Positions 38,637-46,555 of a stretch of 49,027 nucleotides of DNA are shown here, piece by piece (within the stretch, counting starts at the first letter, position 1; each line of letters opens with the position of its first letter). This DNA comes from Burkholderiales bacterium (lineage in GTDB: Bacteria; Pseudomonadota; Gammaproteobacteria; Burkholderiales; Burkholderiaceae_C). The stretch lies in the NCBI GenBank assembly GCA_947451035.1, contig CANFXR010000010.1:1-49027 (forward strand), read 5' to 3'. Position numbers and translations under genes: made by a program. Under the pieces are notes generated by a model that had not been told where the DNA came from, ran no database searches, and saw nothing but the letters and a program-made list of their open reading frames with translations.

Positions 38637-39554
38637 TCAGGCCGCGTCGGCGCGGCGCCGTGCCTCGCCAGGCGCGGGCCCCAGCGCGACCGTGACGCTG
38701 GCCTGCCTGAAAAGCCGCGTCACCGAATCGCGAATGGCCGCGATGTGCGGCTCGACTTCGCCCACGCGGCGAGCGGCGTCAAAACCGAGCTCGATCTCGA
38801 CAAACACATGGTTGCCCGAGCGCCGGGAGCGCACGCCGTAGAGCCAGTCATAGCGCTCGAAGTGCCGCGCCATCTCGCCCATGATGGTCAGCTTGTCGGA
38901 CTCTTCCAGCGTGCCATCGAGCAGGTGATAAACCGAGCTCGAGAACACGCCCAGGGCAGACATCAGGATGCTGGCGGCCACCGCCAGGGCGGCCAGCGGA
39001 TCGATGTAGTGAGCCCAGGGCTGGTCGATCAGCCACAGGCTTGAACACAGCGCGGCCAGCATGAACACGTTGCCGAAAAGCTTGGTCAGGAACAGCTTGG
39101 CCTGCGACGCCATCAGCGGCGAATCTTCCGCCTGGCTGGCCGCGCGGCAGCGTCGCCACAACCAGCCGTTGATGCCAGCGTAGACCACCAGCGAAGCCAC
39201 GGTGATCTTCACTCCGACGCCCGCCACAGGGGTCGGCCAGAGCAGGCCGAACAAGGCGCTGATGGTGATCACGATGACGGTCGCCATCATCAAGGCGGCG
39301 ATCACCAGGCTCGACAGGTTCTCGATTTTTCCGATGCCGTAGTCGTGCCTGAGCCCGTCCGCACGGCCAAGGCGTCGAACGGCCAGCCAGGCGAGCAGCA
39401 CCGCGAAGAACTCAAGACCCGTCTTCAGGAAATCGGCCAGCAACAGCACCGATTCGCCCGTCAACAGCGACACCAGCGTGATGGCTGTCTCGGCAGCGCC
39501 AGCGATCACTGCCGACTGGGTCGCGGGCTCCTTGTCGCCATCTTTCACAGCCAT
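38637..39554 (-). CDS. Cation-diffusion-facilitator-fold membrane protein lacking the standard metal site
   Basis: The 305-residue protein has the CDF layout: six membrane helices (to about 215), the HDYGIGKIENL linker and a C-terminal cytoplasmic domain (about 220-292). The transport-site positions differ: the helix-2 D/H-x3-D pair is Lys44 and Glu48 (ADFLKTGLEF), and the helix-5 H-x3-D pair is Lys153 and Thr157 (SQAKLFLTKL). Zinc, iron or cadmium transport is therefore doubtful. AGGGA precedes the ATG at 39554; an ATG at 39572 is the alternative. It lies 108 bp past the RsbW-like gene on the same strand. Confidence 0.85.
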   Translation of the reverse strand: MAVKDGDKEPATQSAVIAGAAETAITLVSLLTGESVLLLADFLKTGLEFFAVLLAWLAVRRLGRADGLRHDYGIGKIENLSSLVIAALMMATVIVITISALFGLLWPTPVAGVGVKITVASLVVYAGINGWLWRRCRAASQAEDSPLMASQAKLFLTKLFGNVFMLAALCSSLWLIDQPWAHYIDPLAALAVAASILMSALGVFSSSVYHLLDGTLEESDKLTIMGEMARHFERYDWLYGVRSRRSGNHVFVEIELGFDAARRVGEVEPHIAAIRDSVTRLFRQASVTVALGPAPGEARRRADAA

Positions 39555-39662
39555 CGCTTTCCCTGTGTCCATCGCAGTGCGCCCGTGACAGCCCTGGGCG
39601 GCCATTGCCGCGAGCGGCCTCAGCGCAGCAATACCCGCGCCACCGCGCTCAGCCGTGCGCGC

Positions 39663-40112
39663 TCACCAGGCTTCGTCCGCCCAGCGCACGCTGAAGGTCA
39701 GCTCGTTGTGTCCCTGATCGTGCCAGTACGAAAGCGAGTCGGACAGGTTGCGGATCATGCGCAGGCCGAGGCCGCCCGGTTCGGCCTCGGCCAGCGTGGC
39801 CGGCAACTCACCGGGCTGTACCGAGGTGGCGTCGAAAGCCGGCCCGCTGTCGGACACGGTGACGCTGGCTTGATGCATGGCGGCGTCGCCACTCACGTGC
39901 AGACGCAGCCGAACGGGCGCGGCCAGCGCCGGTGCGCCGCCATGCGAGATGACATTGGCCAGTGCCTCGTTGAGGCACAGGTCCAGGCGCAGGATCTGAG
40001 GGGCAGGCACTCGCCGCGCCTCGCACGATTGCGCCAGCCAGTGCGAAGCCGGTCGGACATCCTCGGCCACCGCGCGGATGGCCAGATCGACCGACGCAGG
40101 GATCGCAGTCAC
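39663..40112 (-). CDS. RsbW-like anti-sigma/ATP-binding regulatory protein
   Basis: The 149-residue protein is a single HATPase_c domain of the anti-sigma kinase type: N-box LNEALANVISHGG, G1 box DSGPAFD and G2 box GGLGLRMIRN. It has no membrane or dimerisation domain of two-component kinases. Such proteins hold a sigma factor or other target and phosphorylate an STAS partner. The STAS gene ends 15 bp upstream, so the two form a partner-switching pair. No sigma factor gene or PP2C/SpoIIE phosphatase is adjacent, so the target is unknown. Confidence 0.88.
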   Translation of the reverse strand: MTAIPASVDLAIRAVAEDVRPASHWLAQSCEARRVPAPQILRLDLCLNEALANVISHGGAPALAAPVRLRLHVSGDAAMHQASVTVSDSGPAFDATSVQPGELPATLAEAEPGGLGLRMIRNLSDSLSYWHDQGHNELTFSVRWADEAW

Positions 40113-40127
40113 GCCGGTCGGACCGAT

Positions 40128-40472
40128 TTACGCCAGAGCAGCGGCTTCGGCAGCAGCGTTGTCGCTCAGGATCGGGATCAACGAGCCCAGGCCGGTGGCG
40201 TGCAGCGTCTCGGACACGGCCACGTTGTCGCCGACCAGCAGCACCATGCGACCGCCACGCTGCTGCACGGCCTTGGCATTGACGATGATCGAGCGGATGC
40301 CGATCGACCCCAGAAAGCTCACACCCGTCAGGTCGAGCACGATGCGCAGGTTGGCCGCCGCCGACAGCGCCGCAAACCGGATCGCGATTTCGTCGGTTCC
40401 GGGAATGTCGAGGCGCCCGGAGATCGCGATGCGACGCAGGCCGTCGCTGACTTCATGGAATTCGATGGGCAT
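40128..40472 (-). CDS. STAS-domain anti-anti-sigma factor
   Basis: The 114-residue protein is one STAS domain. The conserved loop reads DLTGVSFLGSIGIRSI; Ser56 is the likely phospho-acceptor, in the place of the Ser in the YISSAGLR-type loop of related proteins. Unphosphorylated STAS proteins release the target of the RsbW-like kinase. The ATG at 40472 starts MPIEFHEVSDGLR. It is the first gene of a probable STAS-RsbW-CDF transcript; the 116 bp between it and the pntB stop show no feature I can support. Confidence 0.9.
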   Translation of the reverse strand: MPIEFHEVSDGLRRIAISGRLDIPGTDEIAIRFAALSAAANLRIVLDLTGVSFLGSIGIRSIIVNAKAVQQRGGRMVLLVGDNVAVSETLHATGLGSLIPILSDNAAAEAAALA

Positions 40473-40588
40473 GGGGGTCCTTGGGTTCGGTGGCGCTAAG
40501 GGTCCGCTTCGCCTCGCGGCGACGGGGGCGCCAGATCATAGGTGACCATTCAAGTCAGGCACGTGACGGGCCCCCAGCGAGTGCGCCC

Positions 40589-42028
40589 CTACTCCACCGC
40601 CCTGATCATCTCCTCAACCACCTTCTTCGCATCGCCAAACACCATCATCGTCTTGTCCATGTAGAACAGTTCGTTGTCCAGACCCGCGTAGCCCGAGGCC
40701 ATGGAGCGCTTGTTGACGATGACAGTCTTGGCCTTGTAGGCCTCGAGGATGGGCATGCCGTAGATCGGGCTGCCCTTGACGTGCGCGGCCGGGTTCACCA
40801 CGTCGTTGGCGCCCAGGATGATGGCCACATCGGCCTGGCCGAACTCGCCGTTGATGTCTTCCATCTCGAAGACCTGGTCGTAGGGCACCTCGGCCTCGGC
40901 GAGCAGCACGTTCATGTGGCCCGGCATGCGCCCGGCCACCGGGTGGATGGCGTACTTCACCGTGATGCCCTTTTCGGTGAGCTTGGCGGCGAGCTCCTTC
41001 ACCGCGTGCTGCGCGCGCGCCACGGCCAGGCCGTAGCCCGGCACGATGACCACCGTCTCGGCGTTGCCCAGCACGAAGGCAGCGTCCTCGGCGCTGCCGC
41101 TCTTGACCGGACGCGCCTCGGCCTTGGCGCCTGCGGGCCCCGCCGCCTCGCCGCCAAAGCCGCCCAGGATCACGCTGATGAACGAACGGTTCATCGCCTT
41201 GCACATGATGTAGCTGAGGATCGCGCCCGACGAGCCGACCAGGCTGCCCGCGATGATCAACATGGCGTTGTTCAGGCTGAAGCCGATGCCCGCGGCCGCC
41301 CAGCCCGAGTAGCTGTTGAGCATCGACACCACCACCGGCATGTCGGCCCCGCCGATCGGGATGATGATCAGCACGCCCATCACGAAGGCCAGCGCGAGCA
41401 TCGCGAAAAACGCGGGCCAGCTGCCGGTGAACATGAACGTGAGCCCCAGGCCCATCATGAGCACTCCGAGCGCCCCGTTGAGCGGGTGCTGGCCGGCAAA
41501 CTGCACCGGCGTCCCCTGGAACAACCTGAACTTGTAGCGCCCGCTCAGCTTGCCAAAGGCGATGACCGAGCCGCTGAAGGTGATCGCACCGATGGCCGCG
41601 CCCAGATACAGCTCGAGCCGGTTGCCTGCGGGAATGGGATCGCCCTTGGCGACGATGCCGAAGGCGTGAGGCTCGGCCACCGCCGCCACCGCGATGAACA
41701 CCGCAGCCAGACCGATCATGCTGTGCATGAAGGCCACCAGCTCGGGCATCTTGGTCATCTCGACGCGCTTGGCCATCAGCGAGCCCACCGCGCCGCCCAC
41801 CAGCAACGCGGCAAACACATAGGGCAGGCCCCCCGTCGCGCCGCCCGCGGGCTGCGCATGGATCAGCTTGACGATCAGCGCGGCGGTGGTCAGCACGGCG
41901 ATCGCCATGCCGCTCATGCCGAACAGGTTGCCGCGGATCGAGGTGGTCGGGTGGCTCAGGCCCTTGAGCGCCTGGATGAAGCAGATGCTCGCGACCAGGT
42001 AGAGCAGCGTGACGACGTTGAGGCTCAT
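40589..42028 (-). CDS. pntB: NAD(P) transhydrogenase subunit beta
   Basis: The 479-residue protein has about nine membrane helices (to about 265) and a C-terminal NADP(H)-binding domain III with IVPGYGLAVARAQHAVKELA, YAIHPVAGRMPGHMNVLLAEA and GANDVVNPAA, and VNKRSMASGYAGLDNELF. With PntAA and PntAB it uses the proton gradient to reduce NADP+ with NADH. Its ATG overlaps the pntAB stop as ATGA. It is the last gene of pntAA-panD-pntAB-pntB. Confidence 0.96.
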   Translation of the reverse strand: MSLNVVTLLYLVASICFIQALKGLSHPTTSIRGNLFGMSGMAIAVLTTAALIVKLIHAQPAGGATGGLPYVFAALLVGGAVGSLMAKRVEMTKMPELVAFMHSMIGLAAVFIAVAAVAEPHAFGIVAKGDPIPAGNRLELYLGAAIGAITFSGSVIAFGKLSGRYKFRLFQGTPVQFAGQHPLNGALGVLMMGLGLTFMFTGSWPAFFAMLALAFVMGVLIIIPIGGADMPVVVSMLNSYSGWAAAGIGFSLNNAMLIIAGSLVGSSGAILSYIMCKAMNRSFISVILGGFGGEAAGPAGAKAEARPVKSGSAEDAAFVLGNAETVVIVPGYGLAVARAQHAVKELAAKLTEKGITVKYAIHPVAGRMPGHMNVLLAEAEVPYDQVFEMEDINGEFGQADVAIILGANDVVNPAAHVKGSPIYGMPILEAYKAKTVIVNKRSMASGYAGLDNELFYMDKTMMVFGDAKKVVEEMIRAVE

Positions 42029-42345
42029 TCAGCGCTCCCGGCGGCCGGGGCCTTCTTGTCTTTCTTGCGGAACATCTCGAGCATGCGCCGCGTGACGAGA
42101 AAGCCGCCGAACACGTTGACCGCCGCCAGCGCGACGGCCAGCACGCCCATGGTCTGGCCGAGTGCAGTCTCGGTCATCGCCGCGGCCAGCATGGCGCCCA
42201 CGATCACGATGGCCGACACGGCGTTGGTCACCGCCATCAGCGGCGTGTGCAGCGCAGGCGTGACGGTCCACACCACGTGGTAGCCCACGTAGATGGCCAG
42301 CACGAAGATGATCAGGTTGGTCAGGGTGGGCGAAATGATGTCCAT
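42025..42345 (-). CDS. pntAB: NAD(P) transhydrogenase alpha subunit, membrane part
   Basis: The 106-residue protein has three to four hydrophobic segments (IISPTLTNLIIFVLAIYVGYHV; PLMAVTNAVSAIVIVGAM; MGVLAVALAAVNVFGGFLVT) ending in RRMLEMFRKKDKKAP. This is the membrane tail of the alpha subunit, separate from domain I as in Rhodospirillum rubrum. TPLMAVTNAVS is the conserved helix text. The ATG at 42345 comes 25 bp after the panD stop. Confidence 0.94.
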   Translation of the reverse strand: MDIISPTLTNLIIFVLAIYVGYHVVWTVTPALHTPLMAVTNAVSAIVIVGAMLAAAMTETALGQTMGVLAVALAAVNVFGGFLVTRRMLEMFRKKDKKAPAAGSAE

Positions 42346-42370
42346 CCGGCGGTCTCCAGGTCGATGGGGG

Positions 42371-42736
42371 TCAGAACTTGCGAATCTCGCTGATGCGGTT
42401 GTGCGCGTCGAGCAGCAGCACCTTGGGCTTGTGCACGGCGACTTCGGCGTCGGTCATCGGCGCGTAGGTGCAGATGATCAGCAAGTCACCGACCTGTGCC
42501 TTGCGCGCGGCCGCGCCGTTGAGCGACACCGTGCCCGAGCCCTTGGCCGCCTTGATGATGTAAGTCGCAAAGCGCTCGCCGTTGTTCACGTTGTAGAGCT
42601 CGATGCGCTCGAACTCGCGCATGTCGGCCTGCTCGAGCAGGTCGCTGTCGATGCCGCACGATCCCTCGTAGTGCAGATCGGCCTCGGTCACCGTGGCGCG
42701 GTGCAGCTTGGATCGCAACATCATTCGTGCACTCAT
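42371..42736 (-). CDS. panD: Aspartate 1-decarboxylase (pyruvoyl enzyme), inside the pnt operon
   Basis: The 121-residue proenzyme matches PanD throughout: LRSKLHRATVTEADLHYEGSC, with self-cleavage expected between Gly25 and Ser26 to form the pyruvoyl group, then NNGERFATYIIKAAKGSG and SLNGAAARKAQVGDLLIICTY. It makes beta-alanine for pantothenate and CoA. The ATG at 42736 overlaps the pntAA stop as ATGA, and AAAGG lies 10 bases upstream, so its translation is coupled to pntAA. A shorter start at 42724 would align with other PanD proteins too. No panB, panC or panE is present. Confidence 0.95.
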   Translation of the reverse strand: MSARMMLRSKLHRATVTEADLHYEGSCGIDSDLLEQADMREFERIELYNVNNGERFATYIIKAAKGSGTVSLNGAAARKAQVGDLLIICTYAPMTDAEVAVHKPKVLLLDAHNRISEIRKF

Positions 42737-43863
42737 GTGCGAAGTACCTTTGCGTTTTGCGTCATCAGGCACGCTGCCACGATGTCGTCTTCCAGGGGGA
42801 TGTGAAGCGCGCCTTCCTTGCTGATCACCAGCTTGAGGAAGTCGAGCACGTTGCGTGCGTACAGCGCCGACGCATCGGCCGCCACCCGCGCAGGCAGGTT
42901 GGTTTCGCCCACGAGTGTCACGCCATGAACCACCACGGTCTGGTCGGCACGCGACACGGTGCAGTTGCCGCCCAGGCCATCGGCACCGCGGCCGGCGGCG
43001 ATGTCGACGATCACCGAACCGGGCTTCATCGACTGGACCATGGCCTCGGTGATCAACGTGGGTGCCGCGCGCCCCGGGATCAGCGCGGTGGAGATCACCA
43101 CGTCAGCGGCGGCCACGCGTCTGGCCACTTCGAGCTGCTGCCGGTCCAGCCAGCCTTGCGGCATCGGCCGTGCGTAGCCGCCCACTCCCACGGCCGCCTC
43201 GCGTTCCTCGTCGGTCTCGCACGGCACGTCGATGAACTTCGCGCCGAGCGACTCGACCTGCTCCTTGACGCCCGCACGCACGTCGCTGGCCTCGATCACC
43301 GCACCCAGACGCTTGGCCGTGGCGATGGCCTGCAGTCCGGCCACGCCCACGCCCAGGATCACCACACGCGCGGCTTTCACCGTGCCGGCGGCGGTCATGA
43401 GCATCGGGAAGAAGCGCTGGTACTCGTTGGCCGCGATCATCACGGCCTTGTAGCCGGCGATGTTGGCTTGCGAGCTGAGCACGTCCATGCTCTGCGCGCG
43501 CGTGGTGCGCGGCGCGGCCTCGAGCGCGAAGGCGGTCACGCCGGCGGCGGCCAGACCTTGCAGCCCGGCGGCATCGAACGGGTTGAGCATGCCCACCAGC
43601 GCGGCGCCGCTTTTGAGCAGCGGCAGTTCGTGGGCCTGGGGGGCGCGCACCTTGAGCACCAGATCGCTGCCGAAGGCGCCTGCCGCATCGGTGATCTCGG
43701 CGCCGGCGGCGGCGTAGGCCGCATCGGTGACGCTGGCGGCAGTGCCTGCGCCCGACTCGATGTGCACCCTGTGCCCCTGAGCCTTGAGCTTCTTCACGGT
43801 CTCTGGCGTGACCGCCACACGCGTCTCGCGCGCCGTGGTTTCAAGTGGAACCCCTATCTGCAT
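42733..43863 (-). CDS. pntAA: NAD(P) transhydrogenase alpha subunit, NAD-binding part
   Basis: The 376-residue soluble domain I binds NAD(H). It shows the alanine dehydrogenase/transhydrogenase signature text (MQIGVPLETTARETRVAVTPE, GVTAFALEAAPRTTRAQSMDVLSSQANIAGY), the Rossmann motif VVILGVGVAGLQAIATAKRLGA, SDVR, and the closing VISKEGALHIPLEDDIVAAC. Its length fits the split-alpha form. GGAG lies 11 bases before the ATG at 43863. It heads the operon and is divergent from the Nudix gene across 126 bp in which I find no convincing promoter. Confidence 0.95.
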   Translation of the reverse strand: MQIGVPLETTARETRVAVTPETVKKLKAQGHRVHIESGAGTAASVTDAAYAAAGAEITDAAGAFGSDLVLKVRAPQAHELPLLKSGAALVGMLNPFDAAGLQGLAAAGVTAFALEAAPRTTRAQSMDVLSSQANIAGYKAVMIAANEYQRFFPMLMTAAGTVKAARVVILGVGVAGLQAIATAKRLGAVIEASDVRAGVKEQVESLGAKFIDVPCETDEEREAAVGVGGYARPMPQGWLDRQQLEVARRVAAADVVISTALIPGRAAPTLITEAMVQSMKPGSVIVDIAAGRGADGLGGNCTVSRADQTVVVHGVTLVGETNLPARVAADASALYARNVLDFLKLVISKEGALHIPLEDDIVAACLMTQNAKVLRT

Positions 43864-43989
43864 GGATGTGTACTCCGTCCATTGGGGCGCGCAGATTGCG
43901 CGAGCCCTGAGTCAAGCAAAGCCGCGCAGCTTACACAACCCGGCGCGCCCCGGGGTTCGCAGGGTAGCCCACCGCTACCATCGGCCGCC

Positions 43990-44481
43990 ATGAGCAATCG
44001 ATGGACACCCCATGTCACCGTGGCCGCGGTGATCGAGCGCGACGGCCGCTTCCTGCTGGTCGAAGAGCACACGCCCGAAGGCCTGCGGCTGAACAATCCG
44101 GCCGGCCACCTCGACCCGGCCGAATCGCCCGAGCACGGCGTGGTGCGCGAAGTGCTCGAGGAAACCGCCTGCGCGTTCACGCCTCAGTCGCTGGTGGGCG
44201 TGTACCTCGGGCGCTTCCAGCGCCCGTCACGCGACGAGGACATCACCTACTTGCGTCTGGCGTTCGCCGGCACGGTGGGCGAGCCGCTCCCCGGCCACGC
44301 GCTCGACGACGGCATCGTGCGCACGCTGTGGATGACGCTGGCCGAGTTGCGCGCGTGCCCCGAGCGCCACCGCAGCAGCATGGTGCTGAAATGCATCGAG
44401 GACCACGTGGCCGGACAGCGCCATCCGCTCGATCTGCTGCACACCGATCTGAGCGTGTACCAGCCGGAAATCAAGGCATGA
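43990..44481 (+). CDS. nudJ: Nudix hydrolase, NudJ-like
   Basis: The 163-residue protein has a full Nudix box, G-x5-E-x7-REVLEETA (residues 39-60: GHLDPAE then REVLEETA), and the N-terminal [22 protein letters not shown] seen in E. coli NudJ, a phosphatase for HMP-PP and nucleoside triphosphates. As in E. coli, it stands directly before mnmA, overlapping it by 4 bases. The frame is open far upstream; the ATG at 43990 is where homology starts. The substrate is inferred from family only. Confidence 0.87.
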   Translation: MSNRWTPHVTVAAVIERDGRFLLVEEHTPEGLRLNNPAGHLDPAESPEHGVVREVLEETACAFTPQSLVGVYLGRFQRPSRDEDITYLRLAFAGTVGEPLPGHALDDGIVRTLWMTLAELRACPERHRSSMVLKCIEDHVAGQRHPLDLLHTDLSVYQPEIKA

Positions 44482-45626
44482 GCACCGCACGGCGGCGTGT
44501 GGTCGTGGGCCTGAGCGGCGGCGTCGATTCGGCGGTCAGCGCGCACCTGCTCAAGCAGCAGGGGCACGAAGTGATCGGCGTGTTCATGAAGAACTGGGAA
44601 GACGACGACACGAGCGCCGAGGCGGCTGACGATGGCACCAGCTACTGCTCGTCGCGTCAGGACTTTCTTGACGCAGCCTCGGTGGCCGACGTGCTGGGCA
44701 TCGACCTCGAGCACGTGAACTTCGCCGCCGACTACAAGGACCGCGTGTTCGCCGATTTCCTGCGCGAGTACCAGGCCGGCCGCACGCCCAACCCCGACGT
44801 GCTGTGCAACGCCGAGATCAAGTTCAAGGCCTTCCTCGACCACGCCATGCGGCTGGGCGCCGAGTGCATCGCCACCGGCCACTACGCACGGGTGCGTGAG
44901 CGCGACGCTCGCTTCGAGCTGCTCAAGGGTCTGGATCCGCTGAAGGACCAGAGCTATTTCTTGCACCGGCTGAGTCAGGCGCAACTGGCCAAGACGCTGT
45001 TCCCGGTGGGCGAACTGCCCAAGACCGAGGTGCGGCGCATCGCCGCCGAGATCGGCCTGCCCAACGCCAAGAAGAAAGACAGCACGGGCATCTGCTTCAT
45101 CGGCGAGCGGCCGTTTCGCGAGTTCCTCAACCGCTATCTGGCGCACACGCCGGGCCCGATCAAGGACGACCGCGGCCGCGTCATCGGCGAGCACGTGGGC
45201 CTGAGCTTTTACACACTGGGCCAGCGCAAGGGCATCGGCATCGGCGGCATCAAGCCGCGCGGCGCGGTGCGCGGCGGCAGCGATCACGAGCCGTGGTTCA
45301 CCGCGCGCAAGGACATGGCGGCCAACACGCTGTACGTGGTGCAAGGCCACGACCACCCGTGGCTGCAATCGCTCGTGCTGAGCGCCGACAACGCGAGCTG
45401 GGTGGCCGGCCAGGCACCGGCGAGCGGCGCCTTCAGCGCCAAGACACGCTACCGGCAGGCCGATGCGCCGTGCGATCTGGCCGCGGCGGGCCCCGACACC
45501 ACGGCTGGCTTCGAGTTGCGCTTTGTCACGCCGCAATGGGCCGCCACGCCGGGCCAGTCGGCCGTGCTCTACGACGGCGAGGTGTGCCTCGGCGGCGGGG
45601 TGATCGCGCACACCGTGCCGCTCTGA
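44478..45626 (+). CDS. mnmA: tRNA-specific 2-thiouridylase MnmA
   Basis: The 382-residue enzyme puts sulfur on U34 of Lys, Glu and Gln tRNAs. It has the PP-loop [12 protein letters not shown] (11-22), the two catalytic cysteines Cys110 ([10 protein letters not shown]) and Cys206 ([12 protein letters not shown]), [10 protein letters not shown], and the C-terminal beta-barrel ending in [15 protein letters not shown]. The ATG at 44478 overlaps the nudJ stop as ATGA. A compound hairpin covers the stop codon. Confidence 0.97.
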   Translation: MSTARRRVVVGLSGGVDSAVSAHLLKQQGHEVIGVFMKNWEDDDTSAEAADDGTSYCSSRQDFLDAASVADVLGIDLEHVNFAADYKDRVFADFLREYQAGRTPNPDVLCNAEIKFKAFLDHAMRLGAECIATGHYARVRERDARFELLKGLDPLKDQSYFLHRLSQAQLAKTLFPVGELPKTEVRRIAAEIGLPNAKKKDSTGICFIGERPFREFLNRYLAHTPGPIKDDRGRVIGEHVGLSFYTLGQRKGIGIGGIKPRGAVRGGSDHEPWFTARKDMAANTLYVVQGHDHPWLQSLVLSADNASWVAGQAPASGAFSAKTRYRQADAPCDLAAAGPDTTAGFELRFVTPQWAATPGQSAVLYDGEVCLGGGVIAHTVPL

Positions 45627-45662
45627 ACCGGACGGGCTGCTGATGCAGCGAGTCGGGTTCAG
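45623..45662 (+). terminator. Compound hairpin over the mnmA stop
   Basis: CTGAACC (45623-45629) pairs with GGTTCAG (45656-45662), then GAC/GTC across one G-G mismatch, then an inner GCTGC/GCAGC stem with loop TGAT. The stop TGA lies in the outer arm. A second small hairpin (TGCCC/GGGCA) follows at once. There is no U-tract. The rest of the 155-bp gap to the cytochrome gene is without visible features. Confidence 0.5.
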
Positions 45663-45781
45663 TGCCCGCCGGGCAGCACCGCGGCGCCGGCTGGCCCGCA
45701 GGCGCTTTGGAATCGCGGCCAGGTAATCAGGGAAAATACTTAGCTCGTCGTCCACCGCCGCCGCGCGCCAGCGATCCCGCC

Positions 45782-46555
45782 ATGTCGATCCCCCGTCTCC
45801 AGAACCCTCTGCGCCAGTCGCGCCTTGCCCTGTCGATCTGCCACTGGGCGCTGTGGCTGGCGTGCCTGCTCGGCGCACCCGGGGCGCACGCGGCGCCCTT
45901 CGAGGACACCCTCGCGCAGCGGCTGCAAGGCTGCACCGTGTGCCACGGCGCGCAAGGCCGCGCCACGCCCAACGGTTACCAGCCGCGACTGGCTGGCAAG
46001 CCCGCGGGCTATCTGTTCCACCAGCTGCTCAACTTTCGCGAGGGCCGGCGCGACTACGGGCCGATGACCGCGCTGGTCGATCCGCTGAGCGACGCCTACC
46101 TGCAAGACATCGCCGGCTACTTCTCCTCGCTCGACGTGCCCTACCCGCCGCCTCAGGCCACGACGGCCACGCCCGCCACGCTGCAGCGCGGCGAGCAGCT
46201 GGTGCGCCGCGGTGACGCCGATGCGGCCACCCCCGCCTGCCAGCAATGCCACGGCGAGTCGATGATGGGCATCGCGCCTTCGATCCCCGGCCTGCTGGGA
46301 TTGCCGCGCGACTACCTCAACGCGCAGCTCGGCGCGTGGCGCAGCGGCAAGCGCCATGCGCAATCGCCGGACTGCATGGCGAAGGTGGCTCGTTCGCTGA
46401 GCGTGGGCGACATCGACGCGCTGTCGCAGTGGCTGGCTGCGCAACCGGTGCCACCCGGCGCCAAACCGCTGCATGAATGGCCGGCCGGTCGCAAGATGCC
46501 GGTGGCGTGCGGCGGCGTGTCGGTTGAAGCCGCGCCAACGGGGGTGACGCGATGA
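45782..46555 (+). CDS. Di-heme cytochrome c, c4-like
   Basis: The 257-residue protein has a signal peptide (about 15-37, ending GAHAAPF) and two heme c motifs, GCTVCHG and CQQCHG, in two cytochrome domains, each with later methionines as possible axial ligands. The GYFSSLDVPYPPP text between them resembles cytochrome c4 domains, though the order and C-terminal tail are divergent. It should carry electrons in the periplasm. Its stop overlaps the start of the tri-heme gene as ATGA, so the two are co-translated. No dehydrogenase gene adjoins. Confidence 0.87.
   Translation: MSIPRLQNPLRQSRLALSICHWALWLACLLGAPGAHAAPFEDTLAQRLQGCTVCHGAQGRATPNGYQPRLAGKPAGYLFHQLLNFREGRRDYGPMTALVDPLSDAYLQDIAGYFSSLDVPYPPPQATTATPATLQRGEQLVRRGDADAATPACQQCHGESMMGIAPSIPGLLGLPRDYLNAQLGAWRSGKRHAQSPDCMAKVARSLSVGDIDALSQWLAAQPVPPGAKPLHEWPAGRKMPVACGGVSVEAAPTGVTR

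Noticed and set aside
40275-40325. Loss of the STAS phospho-serine
   Set aside because: At first sight the second Ser of the Bacillus-type DSSG loop is Ile, but the loop FLGSIGIR fits the SSAGLR-type loop, in which the retained Ser56 is the acceptor.
40481-42283. Open frame of 600 codons on the plus strand opposite pntB/pntAB
   Set aside because: Composition is typical of an antisense frame (repeated His, Arg, Asp), and it cuts across two well-supported genes.
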